A stretch of DNA of 64,000 bases from Prevotella sp. CAG:1185. Lineage in GTDB: Bacteria; Bacteroidota; Bacteroidia; Bacteroidales; Bacteroidaceae. The notes under the pieces were generated by a model that searched no databases, had not been told where the DNA came from, and was given only the letters and a program-made list of their open reading frames with translations. The stretch lies in NCBI GenBank assembly GCA_000436695.1, contig HF992598.1, positions 1 through 64,000 on the forward strand. The letters run 5' to 3'. Below, piece after piece: positions 9,721-18,693 of this stretch (the first letter of the stretch is position 1; the number at the start of each line of letters is the position of its first letter). Both the position numbers and the translations under genes were made by a program.

Positions 9721-10524
9721 TCATTTAAGTTTATATGCCCCGCTGGGGCTGTTTCTCTTTAATACGTCTAATTCCAATGAGTCAATTTTCCGATTGTCTG
9801 AAGAAGTCAATCCCATCTCAACAGTCTTACGGGCAAGTTCCGGATGATTGTTCTCCTGACTCAAATGACAGAGCCATACATGGCTTAGTCTGCTTGTGGC
9901 ATTGTCGGCAAGATATTTCGCACAAAGTCTGTTGGACAAATGGCCGTTGCCTCCTGAAACTCTCTTCTTAAGATACTCAGAATATGGCCCGTTGCGCAGC
10001 ATGTCTTCATCATGATTAGCCTCAATCACCAAATAGTCAGCCTCTCTGATTACCTGAGCCATCTCGTCAGTAACATGTCCTATATCGGTCATAAGACAAA
10101 AATTGACATCTTCATATTTTATTTTAAAGCCGATATTGTCCCGGCTGTCGTGCGGCACATTAAAGGCTGATACAGTAAAATCATCCAGGACAAAGTCTTT
10201 TCCTTTTTCTATTATACGTATATTAGCCGCGTCTATTTTCTTCCTCACACAATAGTTGCATCTTATCCCCTCATGAACTTCTTTAGTTGCATAAACAGGA
10301 ATATTCAGACTATTGCTGAAACTTCCAACAGATTTAACATGATCGGCATGGTCGTGAGTTACCAGTATATATTTTACATCCTTCACGTTTAATCCATAAT
10401 CATGAAAGTATTTTTTCAGCTTTCTTATCCCTATGCCGATATCAATTAATATGCCGTATGTCTCGGTGTAAATGTAGTAACAATTACCGCAACTTCCACT
10501 ACCGAAAGATATAAAATTCAGCAT
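9721..10524 (-). CDS. MBL-fold metallohydrolase, WalJ/YycJ type
   Basis: A metallo-beta-lactamase fold hydrolase with the signature THDHADH (His57, Asp58, His59, Asp61, His62, counted from the chosen start) and later metal ligands in MTDIGH and in VIEANHDEDM. YycJ/WalJ relatives are thought to be nucleases or phosphodiesterases linked to cell-wall control. The frame is open up to 10572, but the start is set at 10524 (MLNFISFGSGSCGN). The promoter box TAAATTTG at 10542-10549 lies inside the longer version, and the family begins at this Met. The protein is 267 residues. A DUF4923-like gene follows 9 nt downstream. Confidence 0.9.
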   Translation of the reverse strand: MLNFISFGSGSCGNCYYIYTETYGILIDIGIGIRKLKKYFHDYGLNVKDVKYILVTHDHADHVKSVGSFSNSLNIPVYATKEVHEGIRCNYCVRKKIDAANIRIIEKGKDFVLDDFTVSAFNVPHDSRDNIGFKIKYEDVNFCLMTDIGHVTDEMAQVIREADYLVIEANHDEDMLRNGPYSEYLKKRVSGGNGHLSNRLCAKYLADNATSRLSHVWLCHLSQENNHPELARKTVEMGLTSSDNRKIDSLELDVLKRNSPSGAYKLK

Positions 10525-10541
10525 CCCAATATTTTTTGGCT

Positions 10542-10549
10542 GCAAATTT
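10542..10549 (-). promoter_or_regulatory. -7 promoter box of the MBL hydrolase gene
   Basis: The minus strand reads TAAATTTG, matching TAnnTTTG, 17 nt before the chosen ATG at 10524. It decides against the longer start at 10572. Confidence 0.6.
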
Positions 10550-10557
10550 ATAAAGAA

Positions 10558-10590
10558 TTGACTATGGAACAAAAAAAATTTCTATCTTTG
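10558..10590 (+). promoter_or_regulatory. Promoter of the hypothetical lipoprotein gene at 10607
   Basis: TTG at 10558-10560 and TATCTTTG at 10583-10590 are separated by 22 nt, close to the Bacteroidota consensus. The start codon follows 16 nt after the box. Confidence 0.7.
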
Positions 10591-10606
10591 TAGAAATTTA
10601 ATCAAT

Positions 10607-11062
10607 ATGAAAATTTCTTTCTTAACAATAGTTTGTCTATTAATTTTCTATTCCTGTACAGAACATTACGAATCTGAAGACGAAGAAAAGATTATTTCGA
10701 CCACTGACAGTTTTGCCACACATTATTTTAATTACAATCTAAAAGAGGCCATGCCGTTCTGTACACCAGAGTCAGAAAAATGGATAAGATATAAAGCAAG
10801 CAACATTTTTCAGGAGGATATAGATGTGCTGAGAAACCAAGACGAAGGGGCTACGCACAAGACAGACGACATTACATATGTAAACGACACATCAGCCATA
10901 GTGAAATGCCATGTGTACAATGTCATGAAAACTGACACTATAGGAAAGCCGGGGAGAATTTCAGAACATGAAATATATAACATAAGCCTCGTGAAACGTG
11001 ACGATAAATGGCTTGTTAAAATGGAAGGCCCACTGCAAAGTGAAAAGCAAAATCGCGACTGA
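10607..11062 (+). CDS. Hypothetical lipoprotein, NTF2-like fold suspected
   Basis: A 151-residue protein with a lipoprotein signal (lipobox FYSC, Cys17). The rest resembles small secreted NTF2-like or DUF4878-like proteins: a helix with FATHYFNYNLKEAMPFC, a central helical part, and strands ending in VKRDDKWLVKMEGP. The family name is not certain. The 3' end overlaps the end of the convergent tamL gene by 47 bp, and both reading frames are intact. Its promoter is well formed. Confidence 0.75.
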   Translation: MKISFLTIVCLLIFYSCTEHYESEDEEKIISTTDSFATHYFNYNLKEAMPFCTPESEKWIRYKASNIFQEDIDVLRNQDEGATHKTDDITYVNDTSAIVKCHVYNVMKTDTIGKPGRISEHEIYNISLVKRDDKWLVKMEGPLQSEKQNRD

Positions 11063-13250
11063 AGTCCGGATGGAAGATAGCATAATGTTCCTGCTGAGTG
11101 TCATAAGCCGGATTTATAGCTTTCATGCCCATGTCAAAACGCAGAATGAAGAAATCGAAATTAAATCTTATGCCCACACCATAGGCCACAGCTATTTGCT
11201 TATAGAAGTCTTTAATATTAAACTGACCGCCGGGCTGCTCTTCATAATAACGTAATGTCCAGATGTTTCCGGCATCAACAAACACTGCTCCATAAATCTT
11301 CCAGAACAGGAAAGAACGGTATTCAAGGTTAAGGTCTAACTTAATGTCACCTGTCTGGTTGATAAAATCAATAGAACCATTAGTACCTTTAAATTTACCC
11401 GGACCCAATCCGCGTACGCTCCATCCGCGGACAGAGTTAGCACCGCCTGAGAAATAACGTTTTTCGAAAGGAAGAATCCGGCTGTTGCCATACGGATAAG
11501 CTATACCGAAACCTATATGAAAAGCCAAATTGTTGCGCGAATCAAAACGGAACATGCGCGTATAATCAAAGTCGCCCTTTACATACTGCGCAAAGGCTAT
11601 ATTAAATAAGGTGTACTGATTGTCACTGTTTACATTGGTACCAATAAGTCGGGATATTCCGTTAAGCAAATTTCCGGCTGTTTCAACATTAAACTTGTAT
11701 GCTTCATCGCCGTTGTTAAACGACATACCGAAACCAAGTTTCATTATGAACAGGTCTTCATAGTTATACCTTAATATAGAATTACGGCTGTCAACATCGT
11801 CAAGATACTCTTCCTTAAATGTCCGTGAAATCCAAGGCATATAGATATAGTTAAGGTCAATAAGGTCAACACTGTATTTACGCTTGCGCACAGCATCATC
11901 CCAGCGGTAGCGTAATCCGGCAGAAAACACACGGCGGTGAAATTCAGGACGGTTCTGCATATTATAGCTTGCAGAAAGTTCTGTGATTGCAGCCGACTGC
12001 TTTTTAAAATTACGCGACAGGAACGGAACGACAAGGCGCGGAAAAACAAGTTTGGTTTCCAGGCTATATTCCTCATAGTCTTGATTCTGATAGCCTTCAA
12101 GTCCGGTTATTGCCTCAAACGCCCCGCGCAATTTTATACTGAAAGTCTCGGCACCCCTGAAAATATTCTTATTTTCATAAGTCAGAGACGCCGCAGCACC
12201 AAAGTCGCCGGCTGTATTGGTTCCTTCAGGCTGAAAGATTACGCTGTTGATTTTATTGGTACTAATACCGATGTCGCAATTAAGCTTGTCGCTGTCAGGA
12301 ATCTCATTAAACTTAATGTTCGTATATTTTACAATCTGCAAACGACTAAATCTGTTATATGTTTTCTGAAGAGCCTCTGAATTAAAATAAGCACCAGACT
12401 CTATCAAAGTGTTTTCCTCAAGCACCGACTGGCGCAAAGGCACTTTATTACTTTCATCGTTACTATAATATGTAACGTCGCCTATCTTGTAACGTGTATG
12501 TTCAACTTCAGGACTTTTGCCGCCACCGCTGAATTTATGCAAATGCAGAGTTATGCCAACATCAGTGCTTCCGCTTACAGAATCGGCAGAATAGGTGATA
12601 AAGTCCTTATGAAATTTAAAATATCCATTATTGTTAAGATAACCGGTTATGGCCTTGCGCTCATTGTCAAGTTCGTTGGTAAGAAATGGCATTCCGGCAC
12701 GCAATCCAGGTTTAAATCCGCCATTAGTGCCAATTTTCAAAAAATCGGCCACACCCTTATCCTGAATGTCATAATTAACAGAGTTTATATGATACTGCGG
12801 ACCGGAATGAAGATTATAGACCACAACGACCTTCTTTTTCTTTTTAAAATCCAGATTATAATCAACTCTGGCTCTTAAATATCCCAAACCCTGCAATACA
12901 TTTTCAAGATCAGAACACGTCATTCCGGCTTGAACAGAATCAAACAGCACCGGCATTTCACCTAAATCACGAAACTTTCTGTTTATCCATTTTGTAGAAT
13001 CCTTGCCGGAAAGGGCATAGGTGCCGAGAGGTATCTTAAACATCGAAAACCACTTTGAATTACCCTTCTGCCGTATATACGGCTCAAGCCTGTCCGGATG
13101 CAGGCTCTTATTGTCAGATATCACCTTGACATCATCCAGCAGATACTTCCCTTCCGGTATGAACTTAGAAGCCGAACACCCTGACAATACTGCCAATAAG
13201 GGTATCAGTGAAATAAATAAAAAAATATATTTAGATACCTGTTTTACCAT
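11016..13250 (-). CDS. tamL: TamL, lipoprotein form of TamA (BamA/Omp85 family)
   Basis: A 744-residue outer-membrane protein. The signal ends in lipobox LSGC (Cys25), so the POTRA-bearing N-terminus is lipid-anchored, which distinguishes TamL of Bacteroidota from TamA. Residues about 35-330 contain POTRA-like repeats. The last 400 residues form an Omp85 barrel, with the RYFSGGANSVRGWSVRGLGPG segment typical of the family and a C-terminal Phe. TamL is thought to work with TamB in outer-membrane protein or lipid assembly. No tamB gene is next to it. A promoter box, TATTTTTG on the minus strand, is at 13271-13278. Confidence 0.92.
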   Translation of the reverse strand: MVKQVSKYIFLFISLIPLLAVLSGCSASKFIPEGKYLLDDVKVISDNKSLHPDRLEPYIRQKGNSKWFSMFKIPLGTYALSGKDSTKWINRKFRDLGEMPVLFDSVQAGMTCSDLENVLQGLGYLRARVDYNLDFKKKKKVVVVYNLHSGPQYHINSVNYDIQDKGVADFLKIGTNGGFKPGLRAGMPFLTNELDNERKAITGYLNNNGYFKFHKDFITYSADSVSGSTDVGITLHLHKFSGGGKSPEVEHTRYKIGDVTYYSNDESNKVPLRQSVLEENTLIESGAYFNSEALQKTYNRFSRLQIVKYTNIKFNEIPDSDKLNCDIGISTNKINSVIFQPEGTNTAGDFGAAASLTYENKNIFRGAETFSIKLRGAFEAITGLEGYQNQDYEEYSLETKLVFPRLVVPFLSRNFKKQSAAITELSASYNMQNRPEFHRRVFSAGLRYRWDDAVRKRKYSVDLIDLNYIYMPWISRTFKEEYLDDVDSRNSILRYNYEDLFIMKLGFGMSFNNGDEAYKFNVETAGNLLNGISRLIGTNVNSDNQYTLFNIAFAQYVKGDFDYTRMFRFDSRNNLAFHIGFGIAYPYGNSRILPFEKRYFSGGANSVRGWSVRGLGPGKFKGTNGSIDFINQTGDIKLDLNLEYRSFLFWKIYGAVFVDAGNIWTLRYYEEQPGGQFNIKDFYKQIAVAYGVGIRFNFDFFILRFDMGMKAINPAYDTQQEHYAIFHPDFSRDFAFHFAVGLPF

Positions 13251-13267
13251 TTAACGCACATTTCTGG

Positions 13268-13298
13268 TTGCAAAAATAATAAAATTTTAGTACTTTTG
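13268..13298 (+). promoter_or_regulatory. Promoter of the RNA methyltransferase gene, back to back with tamL
   Basis: TTG at 13268-13270, 20 nt, then TACTTTTG at 13291-13298: both elements match at consensus spacing. The minus-strand tamL box (13271-13278) lies between them, so the two divergent promoters overlap. The 5' leader of the methyltransferase gene would be about 130 nt. Confidence 0.75.
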
Positions 13299-13434
13299 CC
13301 AACGTTATTGTTATGAATTTGCCATATCTGGCACAAGGCTCTGATATACAAATCATTAACATTCCTGCCACGGATATTGCATAAGAACAGTATAAGGGCG
13401 CGGCACAGCCATAAAACATTAACTTGATAATACT

Positions 13435-14205
13435 ATGATTTCAAAAAATCTTATAAAATACATACGGTCACTTGAGCTAAAAAAGAACAGAACCAAAGAA
13501 GGAGTATTTGTTGCCGAAGGCCCTAAAGTTGTAGCAGATCTTTTGGAAATATACAATTCGCGCCAGCTTATAGCAACAGAAGAATGGTTTAAGTCTAATC
13601 AAATAAGCCCAAGGACACAAGATGCGACAGTAACAGAGGATGAACTGAGAAAAATAAGTTTTCTGCAACATCCTCAGCAAGTTATGGGCATTTTTAATAT
13701 ACCGTCACCGACGGTTGACATTAATATATGTGAACGGGAATTATGTCTTGCCCTTGACAAAGTTCAAGACCCGGGCAATCTTGGAACCATAATAAGAATA
13801 GCCGACTGGTTTGGCATATCAACAATATTCTGCAGCAACGACACTGCCGATGCATACAACCCCAAAGTAATACAGGCAACAATGGGCAGCATAGCCCACG
13901 TAAACATAATATACACCGACCTGAACAAGCTCATAAGCCAAAAACCGGCTAATGTGCCTGTATACGGAACGGCACTCAACGGCACAGACATATACAGCCA
14001 GGAGCTGAGTCCTACAGGAATAATCGTAATGGGTAATGAGGGCAATGGTATATCACAACAGATATTATCCAAGGTTGACAAATCTCTATTTATTCCATGC
14101 TACCAGAAAGACAGAAAGACCGACAGCCTGAATGTTGCAATGGCAACAGCCCTTACATGCGCAGAATTCAGAAGGCAGACAAGAAATAAAAGCAATAATC
14201 AATAA
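13435..14205 (+). CDS. TrmH/SpoU-family RNA 2'-O-methyltransferase
   Basis: A 256-residue SPOUT methyltransferase. The N-terminal part (residues 1-95, with KYIRSLELKKNRTKEGVFVAEG) is the substrate-binding domain. The C-terminal knotted domain carries the three family motifs: DPGNLGTIIRIADW, IVMGNEGNGI and SLNVAMATAL. Enzymes of this family methylate ribose in 23S rRNA or tRNA using S-adenosylmethionine. The exact target nucleotide cannot be read from the sequence. It is divergent from tamL and followed by the methylmalonyl block. Confidence 0.92.
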   Translation: MISKNLIKYIRSLELKKNRTKEGVFVAEGPKVVADLLEIYNSRQLIATEEWFKSNQISPRTQDATVTEDELRKISFLQHPQQVMGIFNIPSPTVDINICERELCLALDKVQDPGNLGTIIRIADWFGISTIFCSNDTADAYNPKVIQATMGSIAHVNIIYTDLNKLISQKPANVPVYGTALNGTDIYSQELSPTGIIVMGNEGNGISQQILSKVDKSLFIPCYQKDRKTDSLNVAMATALTCAEFRRQTRNKSNNQ

Positions 14206-14331
14206 TAAAGAGTGAAAAAGTAGCATATTGTCAGCCACACAGTATTGCATCGGTATTGATAAGTGTCATTTTACTATCAAAAAGAAATGTCTGACATAAA
14301 ATCATACAAAAAATTAAAAACCTATAAATTA

Positions 14332-14362
14332 TTGTTTCATTAAATAATTATATGTATATTTG
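14332..14362 (+). promoter_or_regulatory. Promoter of the methylmalonyl-CoA gene block
   Basis: TTG at 14332-14334 and TATATTTG at 14355-14362, spaced by 20 nt, form a consensus Bacteroidota promoter. The epimerase start codon lies 25 nt downstream. Confidence 0.8.
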
Positions 14363-14387
14363 CACATCTGATAAAAACCTATAAAAT

Positions 14388-14792
14388 ATGAAAATTTCAC
14401 GTATAGAGCATTTAGGAATAGCCGTACAGAGCATTGAAGAGGCTTTACCTTATTTTGAAAATGTATTAGGACTGAAATGTTATGCAGTCGAAGAAGTTGC
14501 TGACCAAAAAGTTAAAACAGCTTTTCTGAAATGCGGAGAAGTTAAGCTCGAGCTTCTGGAGCCAACATCGCCTGACAGTACGATACAGAAATGGCTCGAC
14601 AAAGGCAATCACGGAGTACACCATGTGGCCTTCTGCATCGAGGATGGCGTAAGCAACGCTTTGGCAGAGTGTGAAAGCAAAGGTGTTCGTCTTATAGACA
14701 AGGCACCAAGACCGGGCGCAGAAAAGCTAAACATCGCATTCCTGCATCCGAAATCTACATGCGGCATACTTACGGAGCTCTGTGAGAAATAA
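14388..14792 (+). CDS. mce: Methylmalonyl-CoA epimerase
   Basis: A 134-residue VOC-fold enzyme that interconverts (R)- and (S)-methylmalonyl-CoA. Metal ligands are likely His8 in RIEHLGIAV, the glutamate of VKLELLEP, and the histidines of GVHHVAF. The length is usual for the family. It is the first gene of the block, with a consensus promoter in front and the carboxyltransferase gene 172 nt downstream. It works in the succinate-to-propionate route (or the reverse) common in Bacteroidota. Confidence 0.95.
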   Translation: MKISRIEHLGIAVQSIEEALPYFENVLGLKCYAVEEVADQKVKTAFLKCGEVKLELLEPTSPDSTIQKWLDKGNHGVHHVAFCIEDGVSNALAECESKGVRLIDKAPRPGAEKLNIAFLHPKSTCGILTELCEK

Positions 14793-14824
14793 ATAATTCT
14801 GTTATATATATAAAGGAGGAAAAA

Positions 14825-14892
14825 CAAGGAACTAAAGACAATATCATTATAACCGATAAATCCAAAAATTGGATCTTGTCTTTAATTCCTTG
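14825..14892 (+). promoter_or_regulatory. 17-bp stem-loop between mce and the carboxyltransferase gene
   Basis: Arms 14825-14841 and 14876-14892 pair over 17 nt with one mismatch. A second, smaller stem (ATCCAA / TTGGAT) lies in the loop. No T-run follows, so it is not a classic terminator; it could be an mRNA stability, processing or attenuation element. Confidence 0.6.
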
Positions 14893-14964
14893 TGCTATTA
14901 TAGCACCACTTTAAATCATAATATGAATAAAAACGCTACAAACTAAAAAATACATTCAGAAATC

Positions 14965-16518
14965 ATGAGTAAACAAGTAGAAAAAATCAAGGAGCTTATC
15001 GCAAAACGCGAGCAGGCTCGTCTCGGTGGCGGTGAAAAAGCTATTGAGAAACAGCATGCACGTGGTAAATACACAGCCCGCGAACGCATAGATATGTTGC
15101 TTGATGAAGGCAGTTTCGAAGAGGTTGACATGTTTAAGCTTCACCGTTGCACAAACTTCGGCATGGAAAAGAAACAATATCTTGGAGATGGCGTTGTAGC
15201 CGGAAGCGGAACTATTGACGGCAGACTGGTATATATTTTTGCACAAGATTTCACCGTAAACGGAGGTTCTCTCTCTGAAACCATGGCACAAAAGATCTGC
15301 AAGGTTATGGACATGGCTATGAAGATGGGTGCTCCTGTAATTGGAATTAACGACTCTGGCGGTGCCCGTATTCAGGAAGGTATCTGTGCACTTGCCGGTT
15401 TTGCTGAAATATTTGAAAGAAACATCCTCGCATCTGGTGTAATACCTCAGATTAGTGGTATTTTCGGTCCTTGCGCAGGCGGAGCAGTTTATTCTCCCGC
15501 ACTGACAGACTTCACACTGATGATGGAGAATACATCATATATGTTCCTGACTGGTCCAAAAGTTGTAAAGACCGTAACCGGCGAAGACATCGACCAGGAA
15601 CATCTTGGAGGCGCAAGCGTTCACTCAACAAAGAGTGGTGTTACACACTTCACAGCCTCAACAGAAGAGGAAGCAATGGAGATGATAAAGACATTGCTGA
15701 GCTACATCCCTTCAAATAACATGGAAGAGGCTCCACGCAAAGAATGTGAAGATCCTATCAACAGAATGGAAGACTCTCTTAACGAGATTATTCCTGAAGA
15801 TCCGAACATGGCATACGACATGTATAAGGTCATATCTGCAATAACCGATAACGGAGAATTCTTTGAAGTTCAGCCTAAGTTTGCAAAGAATATCATTGTA
15901 GGTTTTGCACGTTTCAATGGTCAGAGTGTAGGTATTGTTGCCAACCAGCCTTCATGCTATGCCGGTGTGCTTGACGTCAATGCAAGCCGCAAGGGTGCAC
16001 GTTTCGTTCGTTTCTGCGACGCATTCAATATTCCTATTGTAAGCTTGGTTGACGTTCCTGGATTCCTTCCTGGAACAGGTCAAGAGTACAACGCTGTCAT
16101 CCTGCACGGCGCTCAGCTGCTCTACGCTTACGGCGAAGCAACAGTTCCAAAGGTAACAGTAACATTGCGTAAGAGTTATGGTGGAAGCCACATCGTAATG
16201 GGCTGCAAGCAGCTGCGTACAGACATCAACTACGCATGGCCTTCTGCAGAGATTGCTGTTATGGGTGCAAGCGGTGCTGTGGCTGTTCTTTGTGCAAAAG
16301 AGGCTAAGACACACGAAGACCCGAAAGCATTCTTGGCAGAAAAAGAAGAAGAATACACAGAAATGTTTGCCAACCCATACCAGGCAGCAAAATATGGCTA
16401 TATTGATGACGTGATTGAGCCACGCAACACGCGTTTCCGCATTTGCCGCGCTCTTGCACAGCTGGCTACTAAGAGAGACGGACTGCCCGCAAAGAAGCAC
16501 GGAAACATTCCTATGTAA
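14965..16518 (+). CDS. mmdA: Methylmalonyl-CoA decarboxylase / propionyl-CoA carboxylase carboxyltransferase subunit
   Basis: A 517-residue biotin-dependent carboxyltransferase with two crotonase-like halves. Seen segments include [13 protein letters not shown] and [17 protein letters not shown] in the N-half, and [13 protein letters not shown] and YGGSHIVMG in the C-half, which form the acyl-CoA and biotin sites. The family moves CO2 between methylmalonyl-CoA and the biotin of a carrier. The gene is followed by an MmdE-like ORF and the biotin carrier, the order found in sodium-pump methylmalonyl-CoA decarboxylases. Whether it acts as decarboxylase or carboxylase here is open, since neither mmdB nor a biotin carboxylase gene is adjacent. 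Confidence 0.94.
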   Translation: MSKQVEKIKELIAKREQARLGGGEKAIEKQHARGKYTARERIDMLLDEGSFEEVDMFKLHRCTNFGMEKKQYLGDGVVAGSGTIDGRLVYIFAQDFTVNGGSLSETMAQKICKVMDMAMKMGAPVIGINDSGGARIQEGICALAGFAEIFERNILASGVIPQISGIFGPCAGGAVYSPALTDFTLMMENTSYMFLTGPKVVKTVTGEDIDQEHLGGASVHSTKSGVTHFTASTEEEAMEMIKTLLSYIPSNNMEEAPRKECEDPINRMEDSLNEIIPEDPNMAYDMYKVISAITDNGEFFEVQPKFAKNIIVGFARFNGQSVGIVANQPSCYAGVLDVNASRKGARFVRFCDAFNIPIVSLVDVPGFLPGTGQEYNAVILHGAQLLYAYGEATVPKVTVTLRKSYGGSHIVMGCKQLRTDINYAWPSAEIAVMGASGAVAVLCAKEAKTHEDPKAFLAEKEEEYTEMFANPYQAAKYGYIDDVIEPRNTRFRICRALAQLATKRDGLPAKKHGNIPM

Positions 16519-16534
16519 TTGTTTCAAAACTTAA

Positions 16535-16699
16535 ATGTCAGTGACAATGAAGAATAACGAAGTATATGCCGCCATAGCACTAGCCTTGCACGAATTCAAC
16601 GGAAATAATGTGCATGACAAAGAAGCTGGTGTCATTACAATAAAGAGCAAGCACTCCGAATGGGAGTCTCATATACTCACAATGACGCAACATCCTTAA
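16535..16699 (+). CDS. MmdE-like small subunit (54 residues)
   Basis: A short ORF between mmdA and the biotin-carrier gene. It begins ATG TCA GTG ACA ATG, so Met5 is an alternative start. Its pattern, EVYAAIALALHEF, then VHDKEAGVITI, then SEWESHI, resembles the soluble tail of OadG/MmdD-type subunits and the about 55-residue epsilon subunit MmdE of the Veillonella methylmalonyl-CoA decarboxylase. That match is by memory of the family, not by alignment. There is no membrane helix. The spacings to its neighbours (16 and 12 nt) fit co-translation in one operon. Confidence 0.72.
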   Translation: MSVTMKNNEVYAAIALALHEFNGNNVHDKEAGVITIKSKHSEWESHILTMTQHP

Positions 16700-16711
16700 G
16701 AACATAACAAT

Positions 16712-17143
16712 ATGAAAGAATATAAATATACAATCAACGGCAACAAATATGAAGTTGCAATAAACAGCATAAATGACAATATTGCCAACGTTGTTGTTAA
16801 CGGAGAAGAGTATGAGGTTCTGATGGAAAAAGAACCGGAACCCGAAAAGAAGAAAGTTGTAGTTCGCCCCGTGGCTCAGCCAGAGGCTGAAACAGCCTCA
16901 GCTCCTACTTCAACAAACAAAGTGAACCTGAATAATGCTGTGAAGTCACCTCTGCCTGGTGTCATAACAGAAATAAAGGTAAACGTAGGCGATGAAGTAA
17001 AAGCCGGAGATACTGTTGTTGTTCTTGAAGCCATGAAGATGGCCAACAACCTTGAGGCCGAAAAGTCTGGCAAGGTTACAGCCATACTTGTAAAAGAGGG
17101 TGAAAGCGTAATGGAGGACACCCCGCTTGTAGTTATTGAATAA
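16712..17143 (+). CDS. mmdC: Biotin carboxyl carrier subunit of the methylmalonyl-CoA complex
   Basis: A 143-residue carrier protein. Residues 1-45 form an N-terminal strand-rich part, residues 45-75 a Pro/Ala/Thr linker, and residues 76-143 a biotinyl domain. Lys109 in EAMKM is the expected biotinylation site. It would carry CO2 from the carboxyltransferase to its partner enzyme. It follows the MmdE-like ORF by 12 nt and is the last gene before a double hairpin, so the decarboxylase beta subunit normally encoded next is absent here. Confidence 0.93.
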   Translation: MKEYKYTINGNKYEVAINSINDNIANVVVNGEEYEVLMEKEPEPEKKKVVVRPVAQPEAETASAPTSTNKVNLNNAVKSPLPGVITEIKVNVGDEVKAGDTVVVLEAMKMANNLEAEKSGKVTAILVKEGESVMEDTPLVVIE

Positions 17144-17155
17144 TATGTCTTATCA

Positions 17156-17179
17156 CACCAAAGCCTTCGGGCTTTGGTG
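17156..17179 (+). terminator. UUCG-capped hairpin after mmdC
   Basis: Ten-base arms CACCAAAGCC and GGCTTTGGTG close a TTCG tetraloop in the stable C(UUCG)G form. An A-rich stretch, not a T-run, follows, so it may act together with the next stem. Confidence 0.6.
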
Positions 17180-17180
17180 A

Positions 17181-17237
17181 TAAAATAAAAAGCGGAAACG
17201 TGAATGATAAACATCAACGTTTCCGCTTTTTATTTTA
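17181..17237. terminator. Perfect 21-bp palindromic bidirectional terminator between mmdC and panD
   Basis: Arms 17181-17201 and 17217-17237 are perfect complements over 21 nt with a 15-nt loop. The A-rich left end and T-rich right end give a U-tract to transcripts from both strands. It sits between convergent genes. Confidence 0.88.
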
Positions 17238-17276
17238 GTAATATTATAAAACTTGCCGACTGTCAAATAGAATGGA

Positions 17277-17621
17277 CTACACAAGTTTGTTGTTCTCAGG
17301 AAAAACCACAATAGGTTTATACTGCTTAGCCTCTTCGAAGTCCATCAGTGCATAAGCTATAATTATGACTGTATCACCGACCTGACACTTACGGGCTGCA
17401 GCGCCATTAAGACAGATGCATCCACTGCCGCGTTCACCTTTTATTATATACGTCTCGAAACGCTCTCCATTATTATTGTTGACAATCTGCACCTTTTCTC
17501 CGGCTATGAGATTAGCCGCATCCATAAGATCTTCATCAATAGTAATGCTGCCCATATAATTGAGGTTAGCCTCAGTTACCTGAACACAATGTAGCTTGCT
17601 TTTTAAAACTTCTATCATCAT
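17277..17621 (-). CDS. panD: Aspartate 1-decarboxylase proenzyme
   Basis: A pyruvoyl enzyme that makes beta-alanine from aspartate for pantothenate synthesis. With the start at 17621 ([11 protein letters not shown]) the protein is 114 residues, and the self-cleavage site Gly24-Ser25 lies in YMGSITID exactly where the family expects it. The frame is open to 17660, but that would overlap panC and add 13 residues unlike the family. Catalytic Lys and Tyr positions (SKLH and the NGAAARK region) are present. It follows panC by 38 nt in the same direction. Confidence 0.96.
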   Translation of the reverse strand: MMIEVLKSKLHCVQVTEANLNYMGSITIDEDLMDAANLIAGEKVQIVNNNNGERFETYIIKGERGSGCICLNGAAARKCQVGDTVIIIAYALMDFEEAKQYKPIVVFPENNKLV

Positions 17622-17659
17622 AATTTTATTCGTTGTTTTGACACTTACACGTAAGGTCA

Positions 17660-18520
17660 CTAAAGTTTCGGTTCTTTATATTTAATATGATCAATAAGTC
17701 TTACAGGTTTTGAGCCGCAATAAACAGTTATACAACCAACAACATAATCAGAATCAGCCCAATCGGCAACAGGCAACAATGTATCGCCATCAACAATCTC
17801 AAAATATTCAACATCAAGACCATCGACAGCATTAATTGTATCAACTACATAATCGTGAGTTTCCTTAACATTATGACTCTTGCTGTATTCAACACTGCTG
17901 CTCAAAGCCTTGAATATATTTGGAGCTATAGCACGCTCCTGCTCTGAAAGAAGAGCATTTCGCGAAGAACGCGCCAAACCGTCAGCATCGCGGACGATAG
18001 GACATTCAACGATAGTTACATTCAAAGAAAGAGCCTTAACCATAGCCTTTATTACAGCTATCTGCTGCCAATCTTTCTCACCAAAATAAGCTCTGTCCGG
18101 TCGCACAATATAGAAAAGTCTGCTTACCACCTGACACACGCCATTAAAATGGCCCGGGCGGTGCGCACCTTCCATGACTGTTGACACAGGAGGATATTCA
18201 AAATGACGATTGTCCGGCACAGGATACATTTCCTCAACAGAAGGAGCAAACACATAATCAGCATTTATCTCCTCAAGCAGTTTACAATCTTTTTCGATTG
18301 TACGCGGATAAGTTTTCAGATCTTTCGGGTCGTTAAACTGTGTAGGATTAACAAAAACAGAAACAACCGTGATATCATTGTCTTCCACGCTTTTTCTTAC
18401 CAACGATGCGTGGCCCCCGTGAAGTGCGCCCATCGTAGGTACAAGGCCGACTGTTTTTCCGGCTTTGCGGTCATCAAACAAAGCGTTTTGAAGCTCAACT
18501 ATTTTATGAAATACAATCAT
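17660..18520 (-). CDS. panC: Pantothenate synthetase (pantoate-beta-alanine ligase)
   Basis: A 286-residue ATP-dependent ligase joining pantoate and beta-alanine. [13 protein letters not shown] near residue 28 is the nucleotide-binding HIGH-like motif, and [11 protein letters not shown] and GLARSSRN are further family signatures. The start at 18520 ([11 protein letters not shown]) gives the usual length; an upstream ATG at 18565 would add 15 atypical residues. panD lies directly downstream, so the product of one gene feeds the other. The pair is divergent from the glycogen synthase-like gene. Confidence 0.96.
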   Translation of the reverse strand: MIVFHKIVELQNALFDDRKAGKTVGLVPTMGALHGGHASLVRKSVEDNDITVVSVFVNPTQFNDPKDLKTYPRTIEKDCKLLEEINADYVFAPSVEEMYPVPDNRHFEYPPVSTVMEGAHRPGHFNGVCQVVSRLFYIVRPDRAYFGEKDWQQIAVIKAMVKALSLNVTIVECPIVRDADGLARSSRNALLSEQERAIAPNIFKALSSSVEYSKSHNVKETHDYVVDTINAVDGLDVEYFEIVDGDTLLPVADWADSDYVVGCITVYCGSKPVRLIDHIKYKEPKL

Positions 18521-18665
18521 TGTATAAATGTTTAACACACAAATTGGGCTGCAAAATAACAACAAATTTCTTAAATAAAAAAGAATAATTAAAAAAATAT
18601 GCCAATAAGAGCAGGCTTTTATCTAAGTTTACAAAAAAAGTTACCCGTATACAAAGTTTTTTTTG

Positions 18666-18673
18666 TACCTTTG
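18666..18673 (+). promoter_or_regulatory. -7 promoter box of the glycogen synthase-like gene
   Basis: TACCTTTG matches TAnnTTTG and lies 20 nt before the start codon. A clear TTG at the upstream position is lacking. Confidence 0.6.
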
Positions 18674-18693
18674 CAAGGATAAAAATTAACATC

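Noticed and set aside
13313..13384. 23-codon ORF in the leader of the RNA methyltransferase gene
   Set aside because: No ribosome-binding or conservation evidence, and the leader is long enough for chance frames.
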